Source of the DNA: Paenibacillus taiwanensis DSM 18679
Lineage (GTDB): Bacteria; Bacillota; Bacilli; Paenibacillales; Paenibacillaceae
Assembly (NCBI RefSeq): GCF_000425125.1
Contig: NZ_KE384307.1
Span: forward strand, 637,997 to 701,996
Length of the DNA: 64,000 nucleotides
Direction of reading: 5' to 3'
Shown here: positions 17,120 to 25,190 of the stretch, in pieces
Layout of the letters: each line of letters opens with the position of its first letter
Position numbering within the stretch: the stretch's first letter is position 1
Translations under genes and position numbers: made by a program
Notes under the pieces: generated by a model
Seen by the model: only the letters and a program-made list of their open reading frames with translations
What the model was told of the DNA's origin: nothing
Database searches by the model: none

Positions 17120-17857
17120 TTGAAGAAGCAGATGCAGAAAGTCGTAATCGTGGGTGCACTTGCACTTGCTCCAGTATTATCCGCAGGATCCGTAATGGCA
17201 GCACCAGCTACCCCTACAGATTGCAACGTCAGCCATATGAAGGTGAATAGCAATTCGCCGCAGGTTACACAGAACACAGTAAAATGGAACATGAACGGAC
17301 AAGATTGGTCTGCACTACTGTCCAAATGGTTCCCACAGTTCAAGCAAGGTGAGCAGCAGCAAGAGAACAAAAACAATTCCGGCCAAGTGAAGGTTGAACA
17401 ACCTAAGCAAGGGGGAACTGAAAATAAAGGCCAGCAGCAACCATCTAACGGTAACAAAGATCAGAACAAGCAGGAGCAGCCTGCAAATGTATCTGATTTT
17501 GCCAAGCAGGTAGCGGAGCTTGTGAATAAAGAACGTGCTACTGCAGGACTAGCCCCATTGAAGCTAGACACCAAGTTGTCTGAAGTTGCGATGAAAAAAG
17601 CAAAGGATATGTATGATAACAATTACTTTGATCATCAATCGCCGACATATGGTTCGCCATTCGACATGATGAAAGCTAACGGTATTCAATATAGCACAGC
17701 GGGCGAAAATATCGCTAAAGGGCAACGCACCCCTGCTGAGGTCATGAACGCTTGGATGAACAGCGACGGACATCGTAAAAACATTATGAACGCAAGCTTC
17801 ACGACAATTGGTGTTGCCTACTACAATGGTGAATGGGTACAACAATTTATCGGCTAA
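17120..17857 (+). CDS. ykwD: Secreted CAP/SCP-domain protein (YkwD-like)
   Basis: About 245 residues. A Sec signal peptide (KKQMQKVVIVGALALAPVLS, likely cleavage after VMA) is followed by a ~90-residue Gln/Asn/Lys-rich linker and a C-terminal CAP (SCP/PR-1-like) domain from FAKQVAELVNKERATAGLAP to the end. Family landmarks are present: LVNKER, MYDNNYFDHQSP, STAGENIAKG, AWMNSDGHRKNIMN and IGVAYYNGEWVQQF. The protein should act outside the cell or at the wall or coat; the biochemical role of bacterial CAP domains is unsettled. TTG at 17120 is preferred because AAGGGAG lies 9 bases upstream; the ATG at 17111 touches the RBS but would only add three residues. Expression is probably controlled by the c-di-AMP riboswitch directly upstream. 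Confidence 0.9.
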   Translation: MKKQMQKVVIVGALALAPVLSAGSVMAAPATPTDCNVSHMKVNSNSPQVTQNTVKWNMNGQDWSALLSKWFPQFKQGEQQQENKNNSGQVKVEQPKQGGTENKGQQQPSNGNKDQNKQEQPANVSDFAKQVAELVNKERATAGLAPLKLDTKLSEVAMKKAKDMYDNNYFDHQSPTYGSPFDMMKANGIQYSTAGENIAKGQRTPAEVMNAWMNSDGHRKNIMNASFTTIGVAYYNGEWVQQFIG

Positions 17858-17907
17858 GCGAACTAACTTTTTGGACACATGATTTATTCTCTTGATTGTT
17901 ATATGAA

Positions 17908-17954
17908 AGGCTGCATCTACTGTGATTTTTCGCAGATAGAGCAGTCTTTTTTTT
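17908..17954 (+). terminator. Rho-independent terminator of ykwD-like gene
   Basis: Imperfect arms CTGCATCTACTG / CGCAGATAGAGCAG with a T-rich loop, followed by an eight-T run. Confidence 0.75.
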
Positions 17955-18151
17955 ATTTACACCATTTAAATGAGGGCTTCACATAATCTTTTCATAATGA
18001 TGCGGTTCTATTAACAAATGTTTTTCATAATAAAATAGTCAGAGAACACATGTGAGGCTGCTGCATGCAGGAGCTGGCCCAGGTTATCTTCTATCATGAA
18101 TGAAATGTTCTGCATATGGAATGATTGATAATTGATGAGGAGGCATGAATC

Positions 18152-19720
18152 ATGAATGTACAGATGAAATGGAAACGTCAGTGGTTTAAGTTAGTATTGG
18201 CAGTCGCAATTACATTACCTGTATTCTCCTTTGGTACAACACCACAAGTACATGCAGAGGGACCGTCAGATCCAGCACCTTACATTAATGCAAAAGGCAC
18301 GCCAAATGGCAAAAAAGTGTTGTTTGACAATGCACATGCGCAAACGGCTGGGGCTGCGGATTGGGTTATTGATGGTGGGTTTTCTGATTTTGCAAACGGC
18401 ATTGCGAATAAAGGTTATGATGTAAAAGAACTGCGCAAGTCAACCGCGATTACATACAACGACATCAAGGATTATGATGTATTTGTCATTCCTGAAGCGA
18501 ACGTTCCATTTAAAACGTCTGAACAAGCCGCGCTGCTGCAATATGTGCAAGGTGGAGGCAGCATTTTCTTTGTATCCGATCATTACAATGCAGATCGTAA
18601 CAAAAACAGATGGGATGCTTCTGAAGTGTTTAACGGCTATCGTCGTGGCGCATGGAACAACCCCGCTCAAGGGATGAGCGCAGAAGAAGCAAACTCTGCT
18701 GCGATGCAAGGTGTCGCCAGCTCCGATTGGCTCTCCGACAACTTTGGTGTTCGCCTTCGTTACAATGCACTTGGCGATGTGAATGCAACTCAAATCGTAC
18801 CTTCCAGTCAATCGTTTGGCATTACAAACCAAGTGTCAAGTGTGGCGATGCATGCAGGATCTACGATTGCCATCACGAACCCGAACATTGCGAAAGGACT
18901 CGTATATTTACCAAGCCTTTCAAATAGTCAAAAATGGCCAAATGCAGTTGATCAAGGTGTGTACAATGGCGGTGGGGTGGCAGAAGGTGCATATGTTACC
19001 ATTTCCAAAGTCGGACAAGGCAAAGCGGCTGTCATTGGAGATTCCTCGCCAGTAGAAGATGCTTCACCTAAGTACAAAAGAGAAGAAAACGGACAAACTA
19101 AAAAAACGTATGATGGATATAAAGAGCAAGACGATGCTGTATTGTTGATGAATGTCATTGACTGGTTAGCAAATAAGGAGACTTACACTAGCTTTACGCA
19201 AGTTCCAGGCTTCCAGTTGGATACTGCAACAAGCTTGCATGCCTTTGAGACACCTGCTAACAGCACGGAGCCTCAAGCTGAACCTTGGTCTGCCCCAGCA
19301 GCAGGCTACAAGTGGTGGGATGCTACAACCTTCAAAACGGGTTCATATGGCGCGACAGGCAATAATGGAGGCGAAGTGCCAGTAGGAACACCTTCGATGA
19401 CACATCCTGCAACAGTGCAAGCAGGTGTGCCGTTTGATGTGACAATTACGGTAACAGGTCTTGCTCCAAATAGTTCAATCACACTTCAGACAGGTGTATA
19501 TTTGGTTGGTGGTGTTCAAGTTGGTCAGGTGCAAAATGCGGATGGGTCTTGGCCGAGTGGTTATGGCTATACGGCAAGAACTTTTACGGCTGATAGCAGT
19601 GGAAACGTATCTCAAATCATTAAAGTACGGACGCAAAGTGGTAAAACGGGAGCAGCGAGCATTCGTTTACGCAAGGACAGCAGTAAAGTATATCAAACAG
19701 ATGCGATTACGATTAACTAA
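18152..19720 (+). CDS. Secreted protein with GATase-like (ThuA/DUF4350-like) domain
   Basis: A 522-residue exported protein. A signal peptide (WFKLVLAVAITLPVFSFG, cleavage near VHA-EG) leads into a domain starting KKVLFDNAHAQTAGAADWVI, with FANGIANKGYDVKELR, YDVFVIPEAN and LLQYVQGGGSIFFVSDHYNA. This strand-glycine pattern is that of class-I glutamine-amidotransferase-like folds (ThuA, DUF4350, GIFT); I do not see a catalytic Cys, so it may be a binding module. KAAVIGDSSPVEDAS and LLMNVIDWLANKE close the domain. From about 390 on there is a beta-sandwich-like tail (MTHPATVQAGVPFDVTITV...) resembling Ig-like or CARDB folds. Start has RBS GAGGAGG. Function unknown; similar proteins are often labelled DNA-binding without evidence. 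Confidence 0.7.
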   Translation: MNVQMKWKRQWFKLVLAVAITLPVFSFGTTPQVHAEGPSDPAPYINAKGTPNGKKVLFDNAHAQTAGAADWVIDGGFSDFANGIANKGYDVKELRKSTAITYNDIKDYDVFVIPEANVPFKTSEQAALLQYVQGGGSIFFVSDHYNADRNKNRWDASEVFNGYRRGAWNNPAQGMSAEEANSAAMQGVASSDWLSDNFGVRLRYNALGDVNATQIVPSSQSFGITNQVSSVAMHAGSTIAITNPNIAKGLVYLPSLSNSQKWPNAVDQGVYNGGGVAEGAYVTISKVGQGKAAVIGDSSPVEDASPKYKREENGQTKKTYDGYKEQDDAVLLMNVIDWLANKETYTSFTQVPGFQLDTATSLHAFETPANSTEPQAEPWSAPAAGYKWWDATTFKTGSYGATGNNGGEVPVGTPSMTHPATVQAGVPFDVTITVTGLAPNSSITLQTGVYLVGGVQVGQVQNADGSWPSGYGYTARTFTADSSGNVSQIIKVRTQSGKTGAASIRLRKDSSKVYQTDAITIN

Positions 19721-19737
19721 TTAATAGAGAGAAGCCT

Positions 19738-19775
19738 CTGAAAGTCCTTATCGCTGCGGCCATAAGGGCTTTCAG
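19738..19775. terminator. Hairpin after the GATase-like gene
   Basis: Arms CTGAAAGTCCTTAT / ATAAGGGCTTTCAG, 14 positions with one mismatch, loop of 10. It is stable but lacks a following T-run, so termination is likely rather than certain. Confidence 0.55.
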
Positions 19776-19869
19776 CTGTCTTCGTTGGAGCTTGGAGCTG
19801 TGCTGTCATCATACTTTGAAGCTTCTTCGGAATAAGAAGAAGTTATTTTATTTAGTAAGGAGTTATTAC

Positions 19870-21474
19870 ATGTCTAAGGACCAGCAGCATGAGTCAAATA
19901 CGATTGCCATTTTACATACTAGCGATATTCATGGAACGGTTTTACCTTACCGTTATGCGGATCAAATGCCGATCGAAGCAGGGTTATCCAACATTTCTAC
20001 TGTAATTAAGGAACTAAGACGACAATATAAAGACTCGATATACGTTGACAATGGGGATTTGCTGCAAGGTACACCTTTAACGTACTATCACGCGCGCATC
20101 AACCCAGACCTACCCAATCCATTAACCGCATGTATGAATTTGTTGCAGCCTGACGCAGTTGTAGTAGGTAATCACGAGTTTAACTATGGTCTTTCTTATT
20201 TGAGACAAGCAGTAAAGGAATCTAAGTTCCCGTGGTTAAGTGCCAATTTACTTGAGGAATCCAATAGGGAGCCGATATTTGGTGTCCCCTATATAACGAA
20301 GGAATTGCCGGTTGGGATTAAGATTGGTGTACTGGGGCTAACCACTTCCTATATTCCGAATTGGGAACTGCCGCAGCATATTGCCGGTATTCATTTTGAG
20401 TGTGTTGTTCAGGCTGCTAAACGGTGGGTTAAAGTGTTGCGTGAGGAAGAGCATGTTGATTTGGTTGTTGTGTCGTATCACGGGGGATTGGAGCGTGATG
20501 CGAGCAGCGGAGAGCTGACTGAAGCGGATACGGGTGAAAATGAAGGTTACAGGCTGGCTGCCGAAGTGCAGGGCATTGATATATTGCTGACTGGACATCA
20601 GCATCGAGTCATTGTAAATGAACGCATTGACGGAGTAGTAATCGCACAGCCGGGGTCGCATGGACAAGGTGTTGGCTGCATCGAAGTGCAGATGGATTGT
20701 GTGGAGGAGAACTGGAAAGTCGGGGCGATTCGTTCAACATGGATGGATTGTGCGGGTACAGCCCCAGACAGGCAAATCATCGATCAAGTTGCGGCAATTG
20801 AGGCCGAAGTGCAGATATGGTTAGACAAACCAATCGGTCAAGTGGAAGGTGACATGACGGTTACAGATGCGAGCCAAGTCAGATTAGCCGATCATCCGCT
20901 CATTGAATTTATTAATCGGGTGCAGATGGAGTATGGTCAGACAACGATATCCAACACAGCGCTGTTTGACGATACGGCCCCAGGCTTTGTCGGTTATATT
21001 ACGATGCGTCAAGTATTGGCAAACTATATTTATGCGAATACGTTAAAGGTGATTCGGGTGACAGGACAAGACATACGCGATGCGCTTGAGCAGACTGCAT
21101 CTTACTTTGAGCGTGCGGAACAAGGCAGTGGACAGTATTGTATTCATAAAGCGTACTTGTATCCGAAGCCGCAGCACTATAATTATGACATGTGGGAAGG
21201 CATTGAGTATGAAATCGACATTTCGCGTGCCGTTGGAGAACGGATTACGAAGCTGCTTGTAAGTAGTAGTGGACAACCAATCGATATGCATAATACGTAT
21301 GACGTCGCTATGAACCATTATCGTGCTGCTGGCGGAGGGAATTACGTCATGTTTGCTAATAAACCTACCGTGTTGGATGTGCCTACAGATATTGCGGAAC
21401 TGATAGCCAATTATATTATACAGCGAGGAACTATACACTCAACATTGAATCATAATTGGCGGGTAGTGACCTGA
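19870..21474 (+). CDS. Metallophosphatase/5'-nucleotidase (UshA/YfkN family)
   Basis: A 534-residue two-domain nucleotidase. The N-terminal calcineurin-like phosphoesterase domain shows all metal motifs in order: LHTSDIHGTVLPY, VDNGDLLQGTP, VVGNHEFNYG, VVSYHGGLE and LLTGHQHR. The C-terminal 5'-nucleotidase domain (about 330-530) has ISNTALFDDTAPGFVGYIT, YANTLKVIRVTGQDIRDAL and a substrate-stacking region with HNTYDVAMNHYRAAGGGNY. It probably hydrolyses 5'-nucleotides or 2',3'-cyclic nucleotides. Unlike most UshA relatives I see no signal peptide with the ATG at 19870, chosen for AAGGAG 7 bases upstream; an in-frame start at 19792 has no RBS and adds no signal sequence. So it looks cytosolic, as in some Bacillota paralogues. 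Confidence 0.9.
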   Translation: MSKDQQHESNTIAILHTSDIHGTVLPYRYADQMPIEAGLSNISTVIKELRRQYKDSIYVDNGDLLQGTPLTYYHARINPDLPNPLTACMNLLQPDAVVVGNHEFNYGLSYLRQAVKESKFPWLSANLLEESNREPIFGVPYITKELPVGIKIGVLGLTTSYIPNWELPQHIAGIHFECVVQAAKRWVKVLREEEHVDLVVVSYHGGLERDASSGELTEADTGENEGYRLAAEVQGIDILLTGHQHRVIVNERIDGVVIAQPGSHGQGVGCIEVQMDCVEENWKVGAIRSTWMDCAGTAPDRQIIDQVAAIEAEVQIWLDKPIGQVEGDMTVTDASQVRLADHPLIEFINRVQMEYGQTTISNTALFDDTAPGFVGYITMRQVLANYIYANTLKVIRVTGQDIRDALEQTASYFERAEQGSGQYCIHKAYLYPKPQHYNYDMWEGIEYEIDISRAVGERITKLLVSSSGQPIDMHNTYDVAMNHYRAAGGGNYVMFANKPTVLDVPTDIAELIANYIIQRGTIHSTLNHNWRVVT

Positions 21475-21552
21475 TATGAAAATGTGCATTTGCTAAACGA
21501 CCGCCCCTAAGTTGTAGCAAGAGCATCGTAGCAGGTTGGAACTACGATGTTG

Positions 21553-21613
21553 TTGACAATGCCAAATAAAAACAATATGATAATGGAAACTTATAATTAA
21601 TATTATAGTTTCC
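21553..21613 (+). promoter_or_regulatory. Promoter and palindromic operator of the TetR gene
   Basis: TTGACA (21553-21558), 17 bases, TATGAT (21576-21581): a near-consensus sigma-A promoter. It is followed at once by a palindrome with perfect arms GGAAACT (21585-21591) and AGTTTCC (21607-21613), 15 AT-rich bases apart, which covers the expected transcription start. Typical placement for TetR autorepression. Confidence 0.75.
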
Positions 21614-21650
21614 TTGGTTTCTCGATTTTAGAATGGGGTGTGCACGTACC

Positions 21651-22226
21651 ATGTGTTTGGATAATGGGAATTACTCACGAATATTAAAGGTTGCCAAAGA
21701 ATCATTTAATACGAGAGGTTACCGCAGTGTGACGATTCAAGAGATCGCGGAGCAGCTCGGGATGAGCAAGAAAACAATCTATCAGTATTTTTCCAGTAAG
21801 GAGGAAATGGCAGAAGCAGTCGTTCTGGCGTCAATGGAACGGTTAGAGGAATCGACCAAGAAATTTGATCATGTGGGCCAGGAAGATCCGCTGCGTGTCG
21901 TTAAAGAGGTGCTGATCACTGTCAGAGAGGAAACGATACAATTCGGACCCTTATTCCTGATGGACATGGAGAAGTATCTCCCTGATCTGGCGGCGCGTTT
22001 TAAGGAATTCAGGCAGGAACGCAAAGAGAAGGGGATACAGCTGCTTCAAAAGTTGCAGGATGAGGGTGTGATTGCACATATTCCAGTACCGCTGTTGGCA
22101 CATATTTTATCCACTTGTATGCATGCACTGGCTACAAGAGATGCCGAACAGGAGCTTCATTATTCCAGGCTTCATGTGCTGGATACGTTTATGGACATTT
22201 TTTGCAAGGGGATTTCAACCAACTGA
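21651..22226 (+). CDS. TetR-family transcriptional regulator
   Basis: A 191-residue TetR-type repressor. The N-terminal DNA-binding domain reads ILKVAKESFNTRGYRSVTIQ and EIAEQLGMSKKTIYQYFSSK with EEM following, the classic helix-turn-helix plus start of helix 4. The C-terminal ~130 residues form the ligand/dimer domain and show no recognisable ligand class. ATG at 21651 is chosen (GGGGTG about 10 bases upstream); an ATG at 21633 has no RBS. The same half-site GGAAAC..GTTTC occurs in front of this gene and of the next one, so it probably represses both itself and the PEP-synthase-like enzyme until an inducer binds. Confidence 0.9.
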   Translation: MCLDNGNYSRILKVAKESFNTRGYRSVTIQEIAEQLGMSKKTIYQYFSSKEEMAEAVVLASMERLEESTKKFDHVGQEDPLRVVKEVLITVREETIQFGPLFLMDMEKYLPDLAARFKEFRQERKEKGIQLLQKLQDEGVIAHIPVPLLAHILSTCMHALATRDAEQELHYSRLHVLDTFMDIFCKGISTN

Positions 22227-22275
22227 TCGTAGTGGTGCAGAACGAATTTTTAAAAAGGAGGATACCCTCCTATAC

Positions 22276-22310
22276 GGAAACTTGAAAATATATAATGGTT
22301 TCTTTATTGT
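22276..22310 (+). promoter_or_regulatory. Second TetR-type operator over the next promoter
   Basis: GGAAACT (22276-22282) and GGTTTCT (22297-22303), 14 bases apart, echo the operator at 21585-21613. TTGAAA (22282-22287), 17 bases and TATTGT (22305-22310) form a plausible sigma-A promoter lying within or against it, 37 bases before the ATG of the PEP-synthase-like gene. Confidence 0.6.
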
Positions 22311-22346
22311 CTGACTGGATCCATCATCAGAAAAGGAGCATGTCCA

Positions 22347-25004
22347 ATGGAGAAGTTCGTGATGTCCTTCGCCGAAATTGATAAGTTTAGTTTGCCTTAC
22401 GTAGGGGGGAAGGGGGCAAACCTGGGTGAGATGTGCCGAGCGGGATTTCCGGTACCCAACGGTTTTTGTGTGACGACGCTTGCGTACCAATTGCTGCTGC
22501 AAGGAAGCGAGAAGATGGATCAGATGCTCAAGGAACTGAGTATGCTGAAACAAGAAGACACGGAATCAATCAGGCTCTGGGGGGAGAGGATTAGGGATCA
22601 CATTTTCTCTATGCCCATGCCAGTTCTGATTGAAGATGCGATTGTGAGTTTATGGAAAATGTTAGGGAGTGATAAGGCGTATGCGGTTCGCTCCAGCGCG
22701 ACTGCCGAAGATTTGCCAAACGCCTCTTTCGCGGGTCAGCAGGATACGTATTTGAACGTGCGGGGATGCGAACAGCTACTACACGCTGTGAAGCGATGCT
22801 GGGCTTCTCTGTTTACGGATAGGGCCATTTTGTATCGGATCAAAAATCGATTTGACCATCGTCAAGTATTATTATCTGTTGTCGTACAGCAGATGGTTTT
22901 TCCAGAGGTGTCCGGTATTATGTTTACGGCCGATCCTCTGTCGGGTCGTCGCGGTACCGTATCAATCGACGCTAGCTTTGGGTTGGGAGAAGCGCTTGTA
23001 TCTGGTGTCGTCAGCGCCGATCTTTATCAGGTCAGGTCCGGCAAACTGATCAAAAAACAGGTTTCGAACAAAAAAACGGCTATTTATGCGCTGCCTGAAG
23101 GAGGCACGGTGACAACCGAGCTTCCAATAGATAGGCAAGAGTGCCAGGCAATGGATGACCGAAAAATAATAGAGCTTGCGAACCTTGGACAATCAATTGA
23201 AGCCCATTATGGTTCAGAGCAAGACATTGAATGGGGGATGGAAGGAGATAAGCTGTATATTTTGCAAAGTCGCCCGATTACAACACTGTATCCGATTCCA
23301 AAGCTACCGGATCAAAAGTGGCGCGTCTTGCTCTCCTTCGGTCATATTCAGATGATGACTGATTGTATGAGACCGCTTGCAATATCCGTTATTAGTGCAT
23401 TAACTGCATTTTTGAAGGAGGAACCGGACAAGGAGAGCGACTTCTTTTTCTATCCATCAGGCGGGCGGATGTTCATCGATTTTACGGCTCCGCTAAAAAT
23501 AAAACCAGTGCGCAAAGTCGTGCTGAATGTATTGGGAAGTATGGATGCCAAGTTGGCCGCAGCGAGTGCAGAGGCTGTATTACATGAAGGGTTTCGTTCC
23601 AGAAGGTTGTCTGGTAAGGATGTATTCAGAGTAGCGCGTGTGATCTTGCCGCTTGCGATCAAAAGAATAACGCAAGTGCGCCGATGTTTGACTACAGATC
23701 CAAAGAAGACAGCAGCTTGGGGCACTTCTTTCATCGAAGAAGTCGTTCGTCAGAATGAAAGGGCGTTGGCGGAAACAACGGGAGCCGAGCGTCTGGTGCG
23801 AATTCGGCAGCAGTTGGGGAGAATGATACCGGATATCGTGACCAGAGTGGCAACGGGATTTGTGGCCGGTGTGTTAACGGCGGGTGCACTAAAAAGGCAG
23901 CTGACAAAATCGTTCGGCGAGGAGCAAGCGCAAGCTTATATGAGTCACTTAAACAAGTCACTACCTGGCAACGTGACCTCCGATATGGGGCTTGATCTTG
24001 GCGATCTTGCCGATAGTGTACGAGATTACCCCGAGGTTATAAATTTCTTGCAGCAGGCAAACTATGAGGATTATCAAACGAAGCTACAAAGCTGCCAAGG
24101 TGGAAGCTTGTTTTTGGAGTTACTGCATGCGTTTATCGAGAAGCATGGCATGCGCTGCTCTGGAGAAATCGATATAACGAAGTCCAGATGGAGCGAGGAT
24201 CCAACGCTTATTCTGCCTTCGCTGCTCAGTCTTCTGCGAACTTCTTCTGCGGGAGATCATCGCCGCAAATTCCAGCAAGGCTTGGAGGAAGCGAAACAGG
24301 CAGAGCAGCAGATTTTGGATCAGGTGGGGGGAATCAAACGGAGGAAGCTGCAAAAACAAATCAATCGTTACCGTTATTTGATGGGGATGCGGGAGCATCA
24401 CAAGTTTGTGGTCGTCAAGCATTTTGCAATTTATAAAAAAATATGGATGGAAGAAGCGCACAAACTGGTTAAGCAGGGTGTACTTATCCATGAAACGGAT
24501 ATTTTTTTCTTGAGCATCGAACAAGTAATAGCTTTGATTGATGGAAGTAACGATCTGGATGTCCGCACTACGGTTGCAGAGAGAAAGCGCCTAAACGAAA
24601 TAGACCACGAGCGGTTTGTACCACGTGTCATAACGAGCGAAGGGGAAGTGTTAACAGGCAAGGTGAAAGGCGGACGTGCGCCAGAAGGGGCTCTAGCAGG
24701 AACGGCCGTATCTGCCGGTGTCGTCGAAGGGATAGCCAGAATCGTCTTGAAGCCGGAGAAAGCACAGCTGAATCCCGGAGAAATATTGGTCGCTCCATTC
24801 ACCGATCCTGGCTGGACACCGCTGTTTGCTGCTGCCGTCGGGCTCGTGATCGAGGTTGGTGGACTGATGTCGCACGGCTCAGTTATCGCGCGTGAGTATG
24901 GGATTCCGGCTGTGGCGGGTATTGACAATGCAACGGTAGTTATCAAGGATGGGGTCCGTCTCCGGCTAAATGGAACAGAAGGGTATGTGGAGGTATTGGA
25001 GTAG
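22347..25004 (+). CDS. PEP-synthase / rifampicin phosphotransferase-like enzyme
   Basis: An 885-residue dikinase. The N-terminal ATP-grasp domain (about 1-315) starts YVGGKGANLGEMCRAGFPVP and contains AYAVRSSATAEDLPNASFAG, MVFPEVSGIMFTADP and DIEWGMEGDKLYILQSRPIT. A large, less conserved middle domain follows (about 330-770). The C-terminal swivelling phosphohistidine domain has GGLMSHGSVIAREYGIPAVAG, with His843 as the phosphorylated residue. The order ATP-grasp, large middle, His domain and the length fit rifampicin phosphotransferases and B. subtilis Pps/YvkC better than classical PEP synthase (about 790 residues with a PEP-utilising TIM barrel at the C-terminus). The middle domain sets the acceptor, and I cannot say whether it is rifampicin. 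RBS AAAAGGAG; preceded by a TetR gene and a matching operator, as for an inducible detoxification enzyme. Confidence 0.82.
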   Translation: MEKFVMSFAEIDKFSLPYVGGKGANLGEMCRAGFPVPNGFCVTTLAYQLLLQGSEKMDQMLKELSMLKQEDTESIRLWGERIRDHIFSMPMPVLIEDAIVSLWKMLGSDKAYAVRSSATAEDLPNASFAGQQDTYLNVRGCEQLLHAVKRCWASLFTDRAILYRIKNRFDHRQVLLSVVVQQMVFPEVSGIMFTADPLSGRRGTVSIDASFGLGEALVSGVVSADLYQVRSGKLIKKQVSNKKTAIYALPEGGTVTTELPIDRQECQAMDDRKIIELANLGQSIEAHYGSEQDIEWGMEGDKLYILQSRPITTLYPIPKLPDQKWRVLLSFGHIQMMTDCMRPLAISVISALTAFLKEEPDKESDFFFYPSGGRMFIDFTAPLKIKPVRKVVLNVLGSMDAKLAAASAEAVLHEGFRSRRLSGKDVFRVARVILPLAIKRITQVRRCLTTDPKKTAAWGTSFIEEVVRQNERALAETTGAERLVRIRQQLGRMIPDIVTRVATGFVAGVLTAGALKRQLTKSFGEEQAQAYMSHLNKSLPGNVTSDMGLDLGDLADSVRDYPEVINFLQQANYEDYQTKLQSCQGGSLFLELLHAFIEKHGMRCSGEIDITKSRWSEDPTLILPSLLSLLRTSSAGDHRRKFQQGLEEAKQAEQQILDQVGGIKRRKLQKQINRYRYLMGMREHHKFVVVKHFAIYKKIWMEEAHKLVKQGVLIHETDIFFLSIEQVIALIDGSNDLDVRTTVAERKRLNEIDHERFVPRVITSEGEVLTGKVKGGRAPEGALAGTAVSAGVVEGIARIVLKPEKAQLNPGEILVAPFTDPGWTPLFAAAVGLVIEVGGLMSHGSVIAREYGIPAVAGIDNATVVIKDGVRLRLNGTEGYVEVLE

Positions 25005-25012
25005 AATTCACA

Positions 25013-25051
25013 AGAAGTTTAACCTGTATACAGGGGGAACTTCTTTTTTTT
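25013..25051 (+). terminator. Rho-independent terminator of the dikinase gene
   Basis: AGAAGTT ... AACTTCT outer arms with inner CCTG/CAGG pairing, followed by a long T-run, ten bases after the stop. Confidence 0.9.
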
Positions 25052-25190
25052 GTGTAATCGGAATGAGAGCAAATCGCAAATAAATAAAGTTCACACAATT
25101 AACTGATTCACAAAAAAGTCACAAATGATATAGTAATAGTAGAGCACGCCGAAATTTGTAGCTTGCTTGGTTTACGGAAGGAAGATTAGA

